A DNA stretch of 64,000 nt from Thalassospira alkalitolerans (GTDB lineage Bacteria > Pseudomonadota > Alphaproteobacteria > Rhodospirillales > Thalassospiraceae), in the NCBI RefSeq assembly GCF_002115745.1, contig NZ_JFKB01000005.1:1-64000 (forward strand). The letters run 5' to 3'. The notes beneath the pieces are model-generated. The model saw only the letters and a program-made list of their open reading frames with translations. It was not told the origin of the DNA and ran no database searches. Position numbers and translations under genes: made by a program. Positions 41,621 through 49,707 of this stretch are shown piece by piece. Position 1 is the first letter of the stretch; every line of letters starts with the position of its first letter.

Positions 41621-43303
41621 ATGTCCCGTTTTAGCCTTCCCAGAATTGATTACCGCTTTGTCATCATTGGCCTTGCGCTTTATTTTACTCTGGTATTGAA
41701 CTGGAAGGTTCTGGGCCATTTTTACAGTATTTTAGGGGCGCTTGAGTCCTATGATCTGGGCTTTGCGGCCAGTGCGCCATTTGTGTTGCTGCTGGGCTCG
41801 GTCGTGCTGTTTACGCCGTTTTCGTTCAAATATTTGATGAAGCCGTTTTTTGCCCTGTTGCTGATTACCGGGGCGCTGGCCAATTATGCGATGATCAAAT
41901 ACGGCATCGTGTTTGACCGGGGCATGATCGAAAATGTCGTCGAAACCAATCCGGGTGAAGCGGGTTCCTATCTTAATCTGCAATCGGCGATGTGGTTTGT
42001 TGTCACCGGGGGGATTCCGGTTGTGCTTTTGGCCCTGATGCCGGTCCGCTATCCGGAAACGATCCTGCGCGGTGTCATGGGGCGCATGGTGATGATCATG
42101 GTGCCGCTTGTTATGCTGGGCGGGTTGGCCGGACTTTATTTCAAGGATTACGCATCGGTCGGGCGCAATAACAAAGTGCTGGGCAAGGAAGTCGCCCCGG
42201 TCAATTACGTGGCCGGGACGGTGAAATATTTCAAACGACGCTATGTTTCGTCCAAAATGGCATTTCGCACGGTGGGTGATGATGCGCATCAGACTGTGGC
42301 AATTTCCGCCAATGGCAAACCGACATTGATGTTTTTGGTGATTGGTGAAACCGCGCGCGCCCAAAGCGTGCAGGCCAATGGATACGCGCGACCAACATCG
42401 GTCTTTACCCAAAAAATCCCCGGTTTGCTGGCGTTTCAGAATGTCCGGTCTTGCGGGACGGCCACGGCCGTTTCAGTACCCTGCATGTTTTCAACCATGG
42501 GGCATGACAATTACAACGGCGAAGTCGCCCGCCATAGTGAAAGCCTGATGGATGTTGTGGCCAAGGCCGGTGTTTCGGTGTTTTGGAAAGAAAATGACGA
42601 AGGATGCAAAGGCGCATGTGACCGGACGCCAAGTGTTGAGCTTCGCCCGAAAGATTTTCCCGAATTTTGTGGCAATGGTACTTGCCATGACGAGGTGATG
42701 CTGGCCGGGTTGGACGAACAGATTGCTGGAATGTCTGGCGACAAGCTGATTACCCTTCATCTGATGGGCAGCCACGGCCCGACCTATTACAAACGCTATC
42801 CTGATGAACATCGTTTTTTCACGCCCGATTGCCCGCGCAGCGACATTGAAAACTGCACGCAGGAAGAATTGGTCAATACCTATGACAACACCATTCGCTA
42901 TACCGATTTTGTAATTTCAAAGCTGGTGGAACGGTTGCAGTCCTATCAGGACCAGTACAACACCGTGCTGCTGTATGTATCCGATCATGGCGAATCGCTT
43001 GGCGAAAGCGGCATGTATTTGCACGGGGCACCCTATATGTTTGCCCCGGATGAACAGACCCATGTGCCGATGTTTATCTGGACATCAAACGGGTTTGCCA
43101 ATGATCGCGGATTGAACAATACCTGTATGCGTGATCAGGCGCAAAAGGGCAGCTTTTCCCATGACAATGTGTTTTCAACCGTTCTGGGCGTGATGCGGGT
43201 TGGCACGACGGTCTATCGCAAGGATCAGGACATGTTTGCGTCTTGTGAAAATGCGACCTATCAGGCCGCACGTGAAACTGACCCGAATGTTGCCGATAAT
43301 TGA
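41621..43303 (+). CDS. Phosphoethanolamine transferase, EptA-like
   Basis: A 560-residue inner-membrane enzyme. Five N-terminal membrane segments (about residues 15-190) precede a periplasmic sulfatase-fold domain. The catalytic Thr is in LVIGETARAQS, and zinc ligands lie in YVSDHGESLGE and in the C-terminal EQTHVPMFIWTS. Cys pairs (RSCGTATAVSVPCMFS, GCKGACDR, CGNGTCHD, DCPRSDIENC) match the disulfides of EptA. It adds phosphoethanolamine to lipid A, altering charge and polymyxin sensitivity. GTG 41609 is an alternative start; neither has a strong ribosome site. Confidence 0.86.
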   Translation: MSRFSLPRIDYRFVIIGLALYFTLVLNWKVLGHFYSILGALESYDLGFAASAPFVLLLGSVVLFTPFSFKYLMKPFFALLLITGALANYAMIKYGIVFDRGMIENVVETNPGEAGSYLNLQSAMWFVVTGGIPVVLLALMPVRYPETILRGVMGRMVMIMVPLVMLGGLAGLYFKDYASVGRNNKVLGKEVAPVNYVAGTVKYFKRRYVSSKMAFRTVGDDAHQTVAISANGKPTLMFLVIGETARAQSVQANGYARPTSVFTQKIPGLLAFQNVRSCGTATAVSVPCMFSTMGHDNYNGEVARHSESLMDVVAKAGVSVFWKENDEGCKGACDRTPSVELRPKDFPEFCGNGTCHDEVMLAGLDEQIAGMSGDKLITLHLMGSHGPTYYKRYPDEHRFFTPDCPRSDIENCTQEELVNTYDNTIRYTDFVISKLVERLQSYQDQYNTVLLYVSDHGESLGESGMYLHGAPYMFAPDEQTHVPMFIWTSNGFANDRGLNNTCMRDQAQKGSFSHDNVFSTVLGVMRVGTTVYRKDQDMFASCENATYQAARETDPNVADN

Positions 43304-43358
43304 GTTGCTCAGGCATGTGTCATTGGGTGGGGCATCGTTGCGCCAAATGATCCGGCGT

Positions 43359-43399
43359 TTGACATTGGTCATCAATCGGACTAATTGAGTTAACTCAAT
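43359..43399 (+). promoter_or_regulatory. TetR promoter with 16-bp perfect palindrome
   Basis: TTGACA (43359-43364), 17 bp, then TAATTG (43382-43387) form a promoter. ATTGAGTTAACTCAAT (43384-43399) is a perfect palindrome covering the -10 end and start site, a likely autoregulatory operator for the TetR gene starting at 43429. Confidence 0.65.
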
Positions 43400-43428
43400 G
43401 AGTGTGCTCAGTTAATCCGAGGTGGCCG

Positions 43429-44049
43429 ATGAATACCCGTGCAGGCAAACGCGAACAGACGCGCCATAATATCCTTGAAGCGGCGCGTAAATGTTTTAAC
43501 GCGCAGGGCTATGACGGGGCGTCAACGCGTGAAATTGCCAAGACCGCCGGGGTGGCCGAAGGCACAGTTTTTAGCCATTTCGAGACCAAGGAAGACCTGT
43601 TGATTTCAAGTGTTGGCGAACATCTTGCCGATGCGATCAAGAAGGGCCTTCACACCATGGACCCGGAATGGTGTTTTGTGGACAAGATGATGCATATCGC
43701 ATCGTTTCGGTTTGCCCAGATTGCCCTGCAACCGGGGCTTTGGCGGGTGATTTTGCAGCAACTTGTCTTTACCCCGCGCAAAGGGGCGGTCAAGGAATTG
43801 ATGCGTAATAGCGGGTTGATTGAAGCGATGACGCGCCTGATCGAAGATGCCCAGCTTGACGGCGAGTTGAACCCGGAAATCGATCCGGCGGCAATTCACA
43901 AAACCACGATGGCTTTGTTTTTATTCACCATCCACGAACATGTCGGCACCGAGAATTACGATTGCGAGGATATGTGTGCGACGCTGCGTGAATTGCTTGA
44001 AATTCAGATGAAGGGTATCTGGTTGCGTCAGCCGGAATTGGTAGGGTAA
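43429..44049 (+). CDS. TetR-family regulator
   Basis: A 206-residue TetR-type regulator: TRHNILEAARKCFNAQGYDG, then the helix-turn-helix STREIAKTAGVAEGTVFSHFETKEDLL. The C-terminal domain is helical and unassigned. ATG 43429 has GAGGTGG upstream. Its own promoter carries a perfect palindrome. It lies 125 bp after the EptA-like gene on the same strand, but the promoter between them makes it independent. Target genes beyond itself are not evident. Confidence 0.84.
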   Translation: MNTRAGKREQTRHNILEAARKCFNAQGYDGASTREIAKTAGVAEGTVFSHFETKEDLLISSVGEHLADAIKKGLHTMDPEWCFVDKMMHIASFRFAQIALQPGLWRVILQQLVFTPRKGAVKELMRNSGLIEAMTRLIEDAQLDGELNPEIDPAAIHKTTMALFLFTIHEHVGTENYDCEDMCATLRELLEIQMKGIWLRQPELVG

Positions 44050-44082
44050 GCCTACCGGGGCCGGAGCTGGGGCCTTGAACGT

Positions 44083-44505
44083 TTAGTCCCCGATCAGATG
44101 CAGGGTGATTTGACGATGATGGGCGGCGTGGCGATGTTCAAACAGATAGATACCTTGCCAGATCCCCAGAACAGCGCGGCCCTGTGATACCGGAATGGTC
44201 AGCGACACATCGGTGAGGCTTGCACGTATATGGGCGGGCATATCATCCGGGCCTTCGCAGGTATGGCGGTAAAGACCGGGGTTTTCCTGCACCAGTTGGG
44301 TAAAGAAGGTTTCGATATCGAGCACAACATCGGGATCGGCGTTTTCCTGAATGGTCAGGCTGGCCGAGGTGTGGCGGCAAAACAATGTGATTTGCCCGGT
44401 TGTGATGCCGGTTTGGGCGATCCATGACTGGACCTGATCGGTGATTTCAATCAGGCCCTGTCGTGTGGTGTTGATGTCAAGCGTGGTCTGGTCTTGCGAA
44501 AGCAT
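44083..44505 (-). CDS. YjbQ/UPF0047 family protein
   Basis: A 140-residue YjbQ-type protein. FCRHTSASLTIQENADPDVVLDIETFF and TCEGPDDMPAHIRASLTDVSLTIPVSQGRAVLGIWQGIYLFEHR are the conserved blocks, with His, Asp and Glu residues around a putative metal site. Family members have been reported with weak thiamine-phosphate synthase activity; the biological role is unsettled. The gene is single. Confidence 0.86.
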   Translation of the reverse strand: MLSQDQTTLDINTTRQGLIEITDQVQSWIAQTGITTGQITLFCRHTSASLTIQENADPDVVLDIETFFTQLVQENPGLYRHTCEGPDDMPAHIRASLTDVSLTIPVSQGRAVLGIWQGIYLFEHRHAAHHRQITLHLIGD

Positions 44506-44562
44506 GGCATCCCGTATTGGTTAGGGCAGCCGGTGCAATCACATCATCAGGATCAGATATGA

Positions 44563-45384
44563 TCAGGCCGCCGCCGTGACAGTGCCCTGATCGTAGAAGC
44601 GCACAGCGGTCATGGCAAGATTGCCGAATTCAAAACTGTCATGCAGGGTTTCGGCAACGAAATCATCGGATGCCGCGCCAAGGGCAACATAAAACGGCAT
44701 CAGGTGATCGTCTTCGGGATGGGCGCGGGCGGCATGGGGGGCTTGGGCACGGTAATCAAGCAGGGCATCGATATCGTGACTGCCAAGTTTGCCCAGCATC
44801 CAGTTGGTAAATTCAACGGCCCATGGATCAATCGGGCCTTCGTTGCGATCAAGGGTGCGCAGGTTATGGGTCATCGCCCCACTGCCAATGACCAGCACGC
44901 CAAGGTTGCGCAAGTCGCGCAGTTTTTTACCCAGTTCGTAATGATCGGCCGGGCTGCCATGGCCGAGCATTGAAAGCTGAAATACCGGAATATCGGCATC
45001 GGGCCGGGCCAGCATCATCGGCATCCATGCGCCGTGATCAAGGCCGCGTTTGGCATCGGTTTCTGCCCCGATCAGATCCGCAATTTCAGATGCCAGTTCA
45101 GGATTTCCGGCAACATCATATTGCAGGCGATATAGCGGATCGGGGAAACCATAAAAATCATGAATGGTTTCCTGGCGTGCCGCGGTCGAGATGGTTGGCG
45201 TTTTTGTTTGCCAATGGGCAGAGATCATCAGGATCGCCCGCGCGCCATCGGTTTGCCGTGCTAGTTCATGGGCCAGAAAGTCAAAGGCCGGGGTGTTTTG
45301 CCGCGCCACCAGCATGGGCGACCCGTGCGAGATGAAGATCGGCGTAAGGCTGGGGGCCGTAGCGTTCGAAGACGCGTTGGTCAT
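44563..45384 (-). CDS. LigB/DODA-type extradiol dioxygenase (YgiD-like)
   Basis: A 273-residue non-heme metal dioxygenase. Metal-site residues occur in FISHGSPM, ISAHWQTKTPTIS, GHGSPADHYELGKKL and AHPEDDHLMPFYVALGAA. Relatives open catechol rings (DOPA dioxygenase); the substrate here is unknown. ATG 45384 has AGGTG upstream; a longer frame to 45462 has no matching sequence or ribosome site. It sits next to the Doc toxin gene with no evident link. Confidence 0.84.
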   Translation of the reverse strand: MTNASSNATAPSLTPIFISHGSPMLVARQNTPAFDFLAHELARQTDGARAILMISAHWQTKTPTISTAARQETIHDFYGFPDPLYRLQYDVAGNPELASEIADLIGAETDAKRGLDHGAWMPMMLARPDADIPVFQLSMLGHGSPADHYELGKKLRDLRNLGVLVIGSGAMTHNLRTLDRNEGPIDPWAVEFTNWMLGKLGSHDIDALLDYRAQAPHAARAHPEDDHLMPFYVALGAASDDFVAETLHDSFEFGNLAMTAVRFYDQGTVTAAA

Positions 45385-45481
45385 TTGAGCACCTGTTTTG
45401 GTTTCATTATTTGTACCAAATATGATGCGAAGCGGGCCCCAAGACCAGATGCTGTTCGTCAACAGTCTGTTGCCAGAGCCG

Positions 45482-45871
45482 TCAGGCAGGTTGGCAATTC
45501 ATGCGGAAAATATCAGCAGCTTCGTCGCGCGTCATCAGGCCTTGGCCGAGCCTTTCCATCATCTCAACATATGTAAGGCCAATGGCTTTGTTCAGATGCA
45601 GGCCATTGTCGGCAAGAAACAGATCGGCGGTGAGGAGGGCTGTGCGTTTATTGCCATCGATAAAGGGATGGTTGCGTGCGATCCCCTCTGAATAGCTGGC
45701 AGCCAGAAGGAAAATATTGGTTTTGCCATAGGCATAGAGGTTTTGCGGGCGGGCAAGGGCCGATTCCAGCAAGGCGGCATCGCGTAAGCCGTATGAGCCG
45801 CCACCGATTTCAATCATGGTTTCATGAATTGCTTCAACATCGACCCGTGTGACCCATGTGGGTGCGGTCAC
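45482..45871 (-). CDS. doc: Doc-type Fic-fold toxin
   Basis: A 129-residue Fic-fold protein with the Doc-type core HPFIDGNKRTAL and the N-terminal IHETMIEIGGGSYGLRDAALLESALARPQN. Doc phosphorylates and inactivates elongation factor Tu. The gene overlaps the antitoxin gene by four bases (ATGA) in the usual Phd-Doc order. Confidence 0.87.
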   Translation of the reverse strand: MTAPTWVTRVDVEAIHETMIEIGGGSYGLRDAALLESALARPQNLYAYGKTNIFLLAASYSEGIARNHPFIDGNKRTALLTADLFLADNGLHLNKAIGLTYVEMMERLGQGLMTRDEAADIFRMNCQPA

Positions 45872-46104
45872 CGTTGCGCCAGTTCAATAATCGTATCGCG
45901 ATGATAATTGGCCCGTTCGCGGATCAGACGTTTACGGTCGTCAGGCGGGGTATCAGGCACATTGGTCAGGCGCCGATATTCTTCTGCAGACATAAGAACA
46001 AGGCGGTCGCGCTGATGGTTGGTGATGATTACCGGTTCATGCATTGCAGCATCACTAAATGCACCGATGTTGTTTTTGAACTCTGTTGCTGAAACGCGGC
46101 TCAT
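45868..46104 (-). CDS. phd: Phd-type antitoxin
   Basis: A 78-residue Phd/YefM antitoxin: SRVSATEFKNNIGAFSDAAM, then EPVIITNHQRDRLVLMSAEEYRRL, with a disordered, charged C terminus that would block Doc. A perfect GGAGGT precedes ATG 46104; the frame extends further (46188) through the operator and is not coding there. An inverted repeat lies just upstream. Confidence 0.87.
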   Translation of the reverse strand: MSRVSATEFKNNIGAFSDAAMHEPVIITNHQRDRLVLMSAEEYRRLTNVPDTPPDDRKRLIRERANYHRDTIIELAQR

Positions 46105-46124
46105 GATTACCTCCGTATGGATTT

Positions 46125-46155
46125 GGACATTATAGCCATAATGACCATAATGTCC
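46125..46155 (-). promoter_or_regulatory. phd-doc operator dyad
   Basis: GGACATTAT (46125-46133) and ATAATGTCC (46147-46155) are perfect arms around 13 bases; a further ATAATG lies between, so the site has three copies of the CATTAT/ATAATG unit. It starts 21 bp before the phd ATG. Confidence 0.6.
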
Positions 46156-46297
46156 ATAAAGCCCATTTGAGTGTTGCGCGAAGCGCATGCCATATAATAC
46201 TGACGATGAGCGGGTTTTGGGGCTCAGGGTTCAGGCTGAGGCGCTTAAACCCTGAGAATTGATATCGTCGGCGGTTAAGGCTGTCAGCCGTAACGAT

Positions 46298-46507
46298 TTA
46301 GCGACGACGCCCGAACATAAGCAACAGGAAGCCGCCAACGGTCGCGGCGGCACCGGCGATCAGATACCAGACGGTTTCGTCGGTATAATTGCCAAGGAAG
46401 GTTTCAGATAGCTGATCCGCGGCACTTTCCGAAGCATTATAGCCGGAAATCAAAAGACCCAGACCAATCACAAGAATGACAGCGCCGATAACACGATTGA
46501 TGGACAT
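46298..46507 (-). CDS. Two-segment membrane protein, DUF3185-like
   Basis: A 69-residue protein with two membrane segments: VIGAVILVIGLGLLISGYNA near the start and WYLIAGAAATVGGFLLLMFG at the end, with a short acidic loop between (SAADQLSETFLGNYTDE). This matches DUF3185. The function is unknown. ATG 46507 has AGGAAC upstream; a longer frame to 46606 has no support. Confidence 0.72.
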   Translation of the reverse strand: MSINRVIGAVILVIGLGLLISGYNASESAADQLSETFLGNYTDETVWYLIAGAAATVGGFLLLMFGRRR

Positions 46508-46722
46508 GGTTGTTCCTGTTGTTGTTTGCGTTTGTCCGTGCCCCATATTTGGGATCCGTATGATAGCAGCGACAACGCCGAGAAAGCAGGGTTGTTCCGC
46601 GTTCATTGATGAAATTCAGATTTTGAGCTTTGATCGGGGGATGCCGTGACATTATCGGGGGCGATGATGTGCATTATTGCGGGCGAAAAATTATGGGCTG
46701 ATCGTAAATGTAACCGCAAAGA

Positions 46723-46755
46723 CAAACACCCCCGACCAATAGTCAGGGGTGTTTG
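46723..46755 (-). terminator. Terminator of the autotransporter gene
   Basis: CAAACACCCCCGAC (46723-46736) and GTCAGGGGTGTTTG (46742-46755) pair with one mismatch around a 5-base loop; the reverse strand then reads TCTTTGC. Confidence 0.65.
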
Positions 46756-46796
46756 CGTGCAATAGATTGCATTTGGATATCTGTATTAGTCGATGA

Positions 46797-48662
46797 TCAG
46801 AACGGCAAGGACATGCTGATCTCAATCGCGCTGCTATTGCTGTCATCTTCATCATTGGCAACCGACATCATATGGCTGAGGGCGAGTTCGCTGGTTAGTG
46901 GGCCGGTATCAAAGCCAAACCCGGTGCGGACGCGCTGGTTGCCGTATTCGTTGAGGTTACACGCCACAAACGGTTTGACGATGCCCATTTCCTGCCCATC
47001 ATCTCCCATCAGGGCAAAGCCATAGGTGACTGTGCCGCTAAGGGTGTATTCGGTGTAATCGGTGCGCCCGGCAAGGTAATTGCCTTCAAGCGCGGCATTG
47101 AGCCCGGTGGTGCTTTCGGACAGGCGCACACCGCCGCCGATATTAAACGCGGTTTTGTCATTATTGATTTCATCGGTGAAATCATAAATCAGACCGGTTT
47201 CAATGAACGGGGTCACGGTCAGGCTTTGAGTTGGTGCAAAGCCATAGGCGGCTTCGATGGCCGGATTAATCTGGCGGGTGTTTGCGGTGGTTTTGCTAAC
47301 TGCGGTGCCGTCGCTTTCGGTATAGGCATCGACTGTTTTGTGTGCGGCAATAAACGCCAGTGACGGGGTCAGGGAGACGGCGGTCAGAGTTTTGACGGGG
47401 TGGATGACATAGGATGCATTGATCGCCGCAAACCACATGTCTGATTCCGTTTTGCCCGAAACCGCGTCGTTATTGCGTGCAACATCAATATCGCCCAGCC
47501 CGAACCCGGCTTCGCCGACCAGGGTCAGATTGGCAATTGGCCGGTAAATGGCATAGGGGGATGCGACCCAACCCTTTTCCTGATAGCTGCCATAGTTAAA
47601 TGAGGTGGTCAGGTCAGTATCGTTATAACCAAGCGACAGACCCGCTGTCAGGGTTTCGGCGAATTTGTAATCCAGCCCGATATTATAGCCCCAGACATCG
47701 CCATTATAACGGCTGTCCGTGCTGCCACTGACAAAGTCATTGTCGACCGAGGTAAAGGATCCATGCCCCCAAACGGTGAAGGGGGAGGTGTTTTGCAATG
47801 CAGATCGGCCGTCAATACCGCCAGCGCCACCAACATCGCCCCGATCGGTTGGGCCAAGGCCAAGGGCGGAGGTGCCAAAGCCGTTTGCGGCCATCCGGGA
47901 ACTATCGAAATCGCCGGTCATGGCAAGGCGGCGGAGCACATTGTTGCGGGTGGTGATGGTGTTCCGATCATCATCCGCAAGGTTGTCGATCAAACTTGCG
48001 TTATTCGTGCCGGGGGTGCCCGATGATATCGTTTCGTTAGGAACGTTCCCTATTTGGGATGTGTTGGCAGGACTGATGATCGAGGAGGTGCGTGATTTGA
48101 TGTTTTGCTGAATAACGGTGGTTTGGGACCGTGAAACCGCACCGATAACTGCAGATGAAGTGCTGGCAGCGGATGTTGATTTCTCGGCCGGTGGCGATCC
48201 GGCAACGCAGGTTACCGTTAAGTTGTAGCTCGCAGTGGGGCCATACATGATAAGCTTGGCGTTGGTCGTGTCAGCCGGAATCTGGATGGTGAGGGTGACG
48301 GTTTCGCCGATGCTGGTGCTGCCCGCCGTGGCGGCGCGTGAATTGGCGGCGTTTATGTTATCCGTATAGGTATAGGTATAATTGTTTGGCGATGTGCCGC
48401 CTACGTGTTTGAAGGTGACCTTGGCGACCTCCCAAGCGCTAAACGCTTGGTTGCTGGCTACTATGCCATCGCTGGTGGCTGACGTGTTCCAACCAGCACA
48501 CCCCGCGCTCAGGGCGAAAGCGCTGTTGGCAAAGGGCAAGGACAGTCCGGTCAGAGCCAGTGCATATAGCCATTTTCTTGTAAAAGACATCAAGCCGGTG
48601 ATGGGGGGGCGATTAGCCTGTTCCCGTTTGAAGATATGGCTGATTTTATTACGTCTTCTCAT
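46797..48662 (-). CDS. Autotransporter-barrel outer-membrane protein with short passenger
   Basis: A 621-residue exported protein. The signal sequence ends near NSAFA-LSAG (residue 50), with a long basic lead from ATG 48662; ATG 48590 would give a shorter one but has no ribosome site. The passenger of about 100 residues contains KVTFKHVGGTSPNNYTYTYTD and two Cys; a Ser/Thr-rich coiled linker follows (IGAVSRSQTTVIQQNIKSR), then an autotransporter beta-barrel from about residue 300, ending in SMSLPF with the terminal Phe used by BAM. The passenger function is unknown. Confidence 0.78.
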   Translation of the reverse strand: MRRRNKISHIFKREQANRPPITGLMSFTRKWLYALALTGLSLPFANSAFALSAGCAGWNTSATSDGIVASNQAFSAWEVAKVTFKHVGGTSPNNYTYTYTDNINAANSRAATAGSTSIGETVTLTIQIPADTTNAKLIMYGPTASYNLTVTCVAGSPPAEKSTSAASTSSAVIGAVSRSQTTVIQQNIKSRTSSIISPANTSQIGNVPNETISSGTPGTNNASLIDNLADDDRNTITTRNNVLRRLAMTGDFDSSRMAANGFGTSALGLGPTDRGDVGGAGGIDGRSALQNTSPFTVWGHGSFTSVDNDFVSGSTDSRYNGDVWGYNIGLDYKFAETLTAGLSLGYNDTDLTTSFNYGSYQEKGWVASPYAIYRPIANLTLVGEAGFGLGDIDVARNNDAVSGKTESDMWFAAINASYVIHPVKTLTAVSLTPSLAFIAAHKTVDAYTESDGTAVSKTTANTRQINPAIEAAYGFAPTQSLTVTPFIETGLIYDFTDEINNDKTAFNIGGGVRLSESTTGLNAALEGNYLAGRTDYTEYTLSGTVTYGFALMGDDGQEMGIVKPFVACNLNEYGNQRVRTGFGFDTGPLTSELALSHMMSVANDEDDSNSSAIEISMSLPF

Positions 48663-48845
48663 GGCAAAACGTCCCCCTGCGCTGCTGACAGAGCAGCTTC
48701 GTTGTAGGACCTTTAACGGCAGTGTGCGGTGGGGGCTATGGCGAAAGAAAGAGCCATGTCAATTTTAACGTTTTATGGATAATGACTGCGCAAAATGGAT
48801 ATTGAGCGCTGTTGTCATAGATGGTTCGTACCGAACAAAGATGGT

Positions 48846-49457
48846 TCAGGGCAGGGCGCTGATTACATCTTTACTGCGGGTTAATGTGCAATATTCCGAT
48901 GCCAGAACAGCAGCATAGAGATCAAAAACGGTTTGCGCGTCGAACCGTTTGCCATTGGCGTCTGTAATGTCAATCGCGGTGGTGGCATCAAGTGGCAGAT
49001 AGACTTCAAAACCAAGACATTGTGCTGCGCGGATCGACACATCCATTGAATTGTGAATGACAACGCCGGTAAATATCAGCCGTTTGATGCCGCGTGCGTG
49101 CAATTGATCTTCAAGGTCGGTGCCGATGAAGGCGCAATTGACGGTTTTGGTGATGACGGTTTCACCGTCAACCGGTGTTGCTTCATCCTTGAACGGTTGG
49201 CCGGGGCCATTGGCATAAAAGGTTGAGGCCGGATTGGCTTCTTGGTGGCGGACATGAATGACAGGCAGGTTTGATGCGCGGAACCCGTCCAGCAAGCGCA
49301 CAATCGCATCGACATAGCCGGGATTGTTTTTGCTGTTCCATTTCGGATCGTCGATGGCCTTTTGCACATCTAGGACGATCAGGGCAGTGGTGGCATCAAG
49401 CGGGGTCAAAACAGCACTTTCTTTCAGCCGAGGTGTTCCAATTCGGGCAGTGTGCAA
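48846..49457 (-). CDS. Isochorismatase-like hydrolase with Ser at the usual Cys position
   Basis: A 203-residue protein of the isochorismatase-like fold. TALIVLDVQKAIDDP has the first Asp, and ETVITKTVNCAFIGTDL the Lys region. The usual nucleophile motif (GVxTxxCVxxTxRxA) reads GVVIHNSMDVSIRAA, so Ser replaces Cys. Amidase members need that Cys, whereas EntB-like isochorismatases do without it, so the reaction may differ from nicotinamidase-type chemistry. The start is unclear: TTG 49457 or TTG 49409, the latter giving a more typical N terminus. It is alone, divergent from the receptor operon. Confidence 0.78.
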   Translation of the reverse strand: MHTARIGTPRLKESAVLTPLDATTALIVLDVQKAIDDPKWNSKNNPGYVDAIVRLLDGFRASNLPVIHVRHQEANPASTFYANGPGQPFKDEATPVDGETVITKTVNCAFIGTDLEDQLHARGIKRLIFTGVVIHNSMDVSIRAAQCLGFEVYLPLDATTAIDITDANGKRFDAQTVFDLYAAVLASEYCTLTRSKDVISALP

Positions 49458-49568
49458 ATTTCAACATCCTTTTACAAGGGCTTTGCACGCAAAAGTCGTG
49501 TTTTAACCATCAGAACTAACTTATTGTTCAGGTTGAAGGTTTTTTGCGATTAAGACCGAATATCGTTT

Positions 49569-49609
49569 CTTGACCAAAGTCAAGGATGGGGCAGAGGAGG
49601 CTCTATATT
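49569..49609 (+). promoter_or_regulatory. FNR/Nnr-type dyad and -10 element of the receptor-ABC-NnrS operon
   Basis: CTTGAC-CAAA-GTCAAG (49569-49584) is a perfect dyad of the CRP/FNR superfamily form (FNR consensus TTGAT-N4-ATCAA). TATATT (49604-49609) follows, so a start near 49617 puts the dyad centre about 40 bp upstream, the class II activation position. A weaker Fur-like half-site (TGAAAATGATT) lies at 49620-49630. Confidence 0.65.
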
Positions 49610-49707
49610 TCATCCCAAGTGAAAATGATTCGCAAAACTAATTGCATTTAGGGTTGCGTGTTTGTGTCAGTGAAACTGACGTCTGATCATGGGAATGGGG
49701 AACTGAT

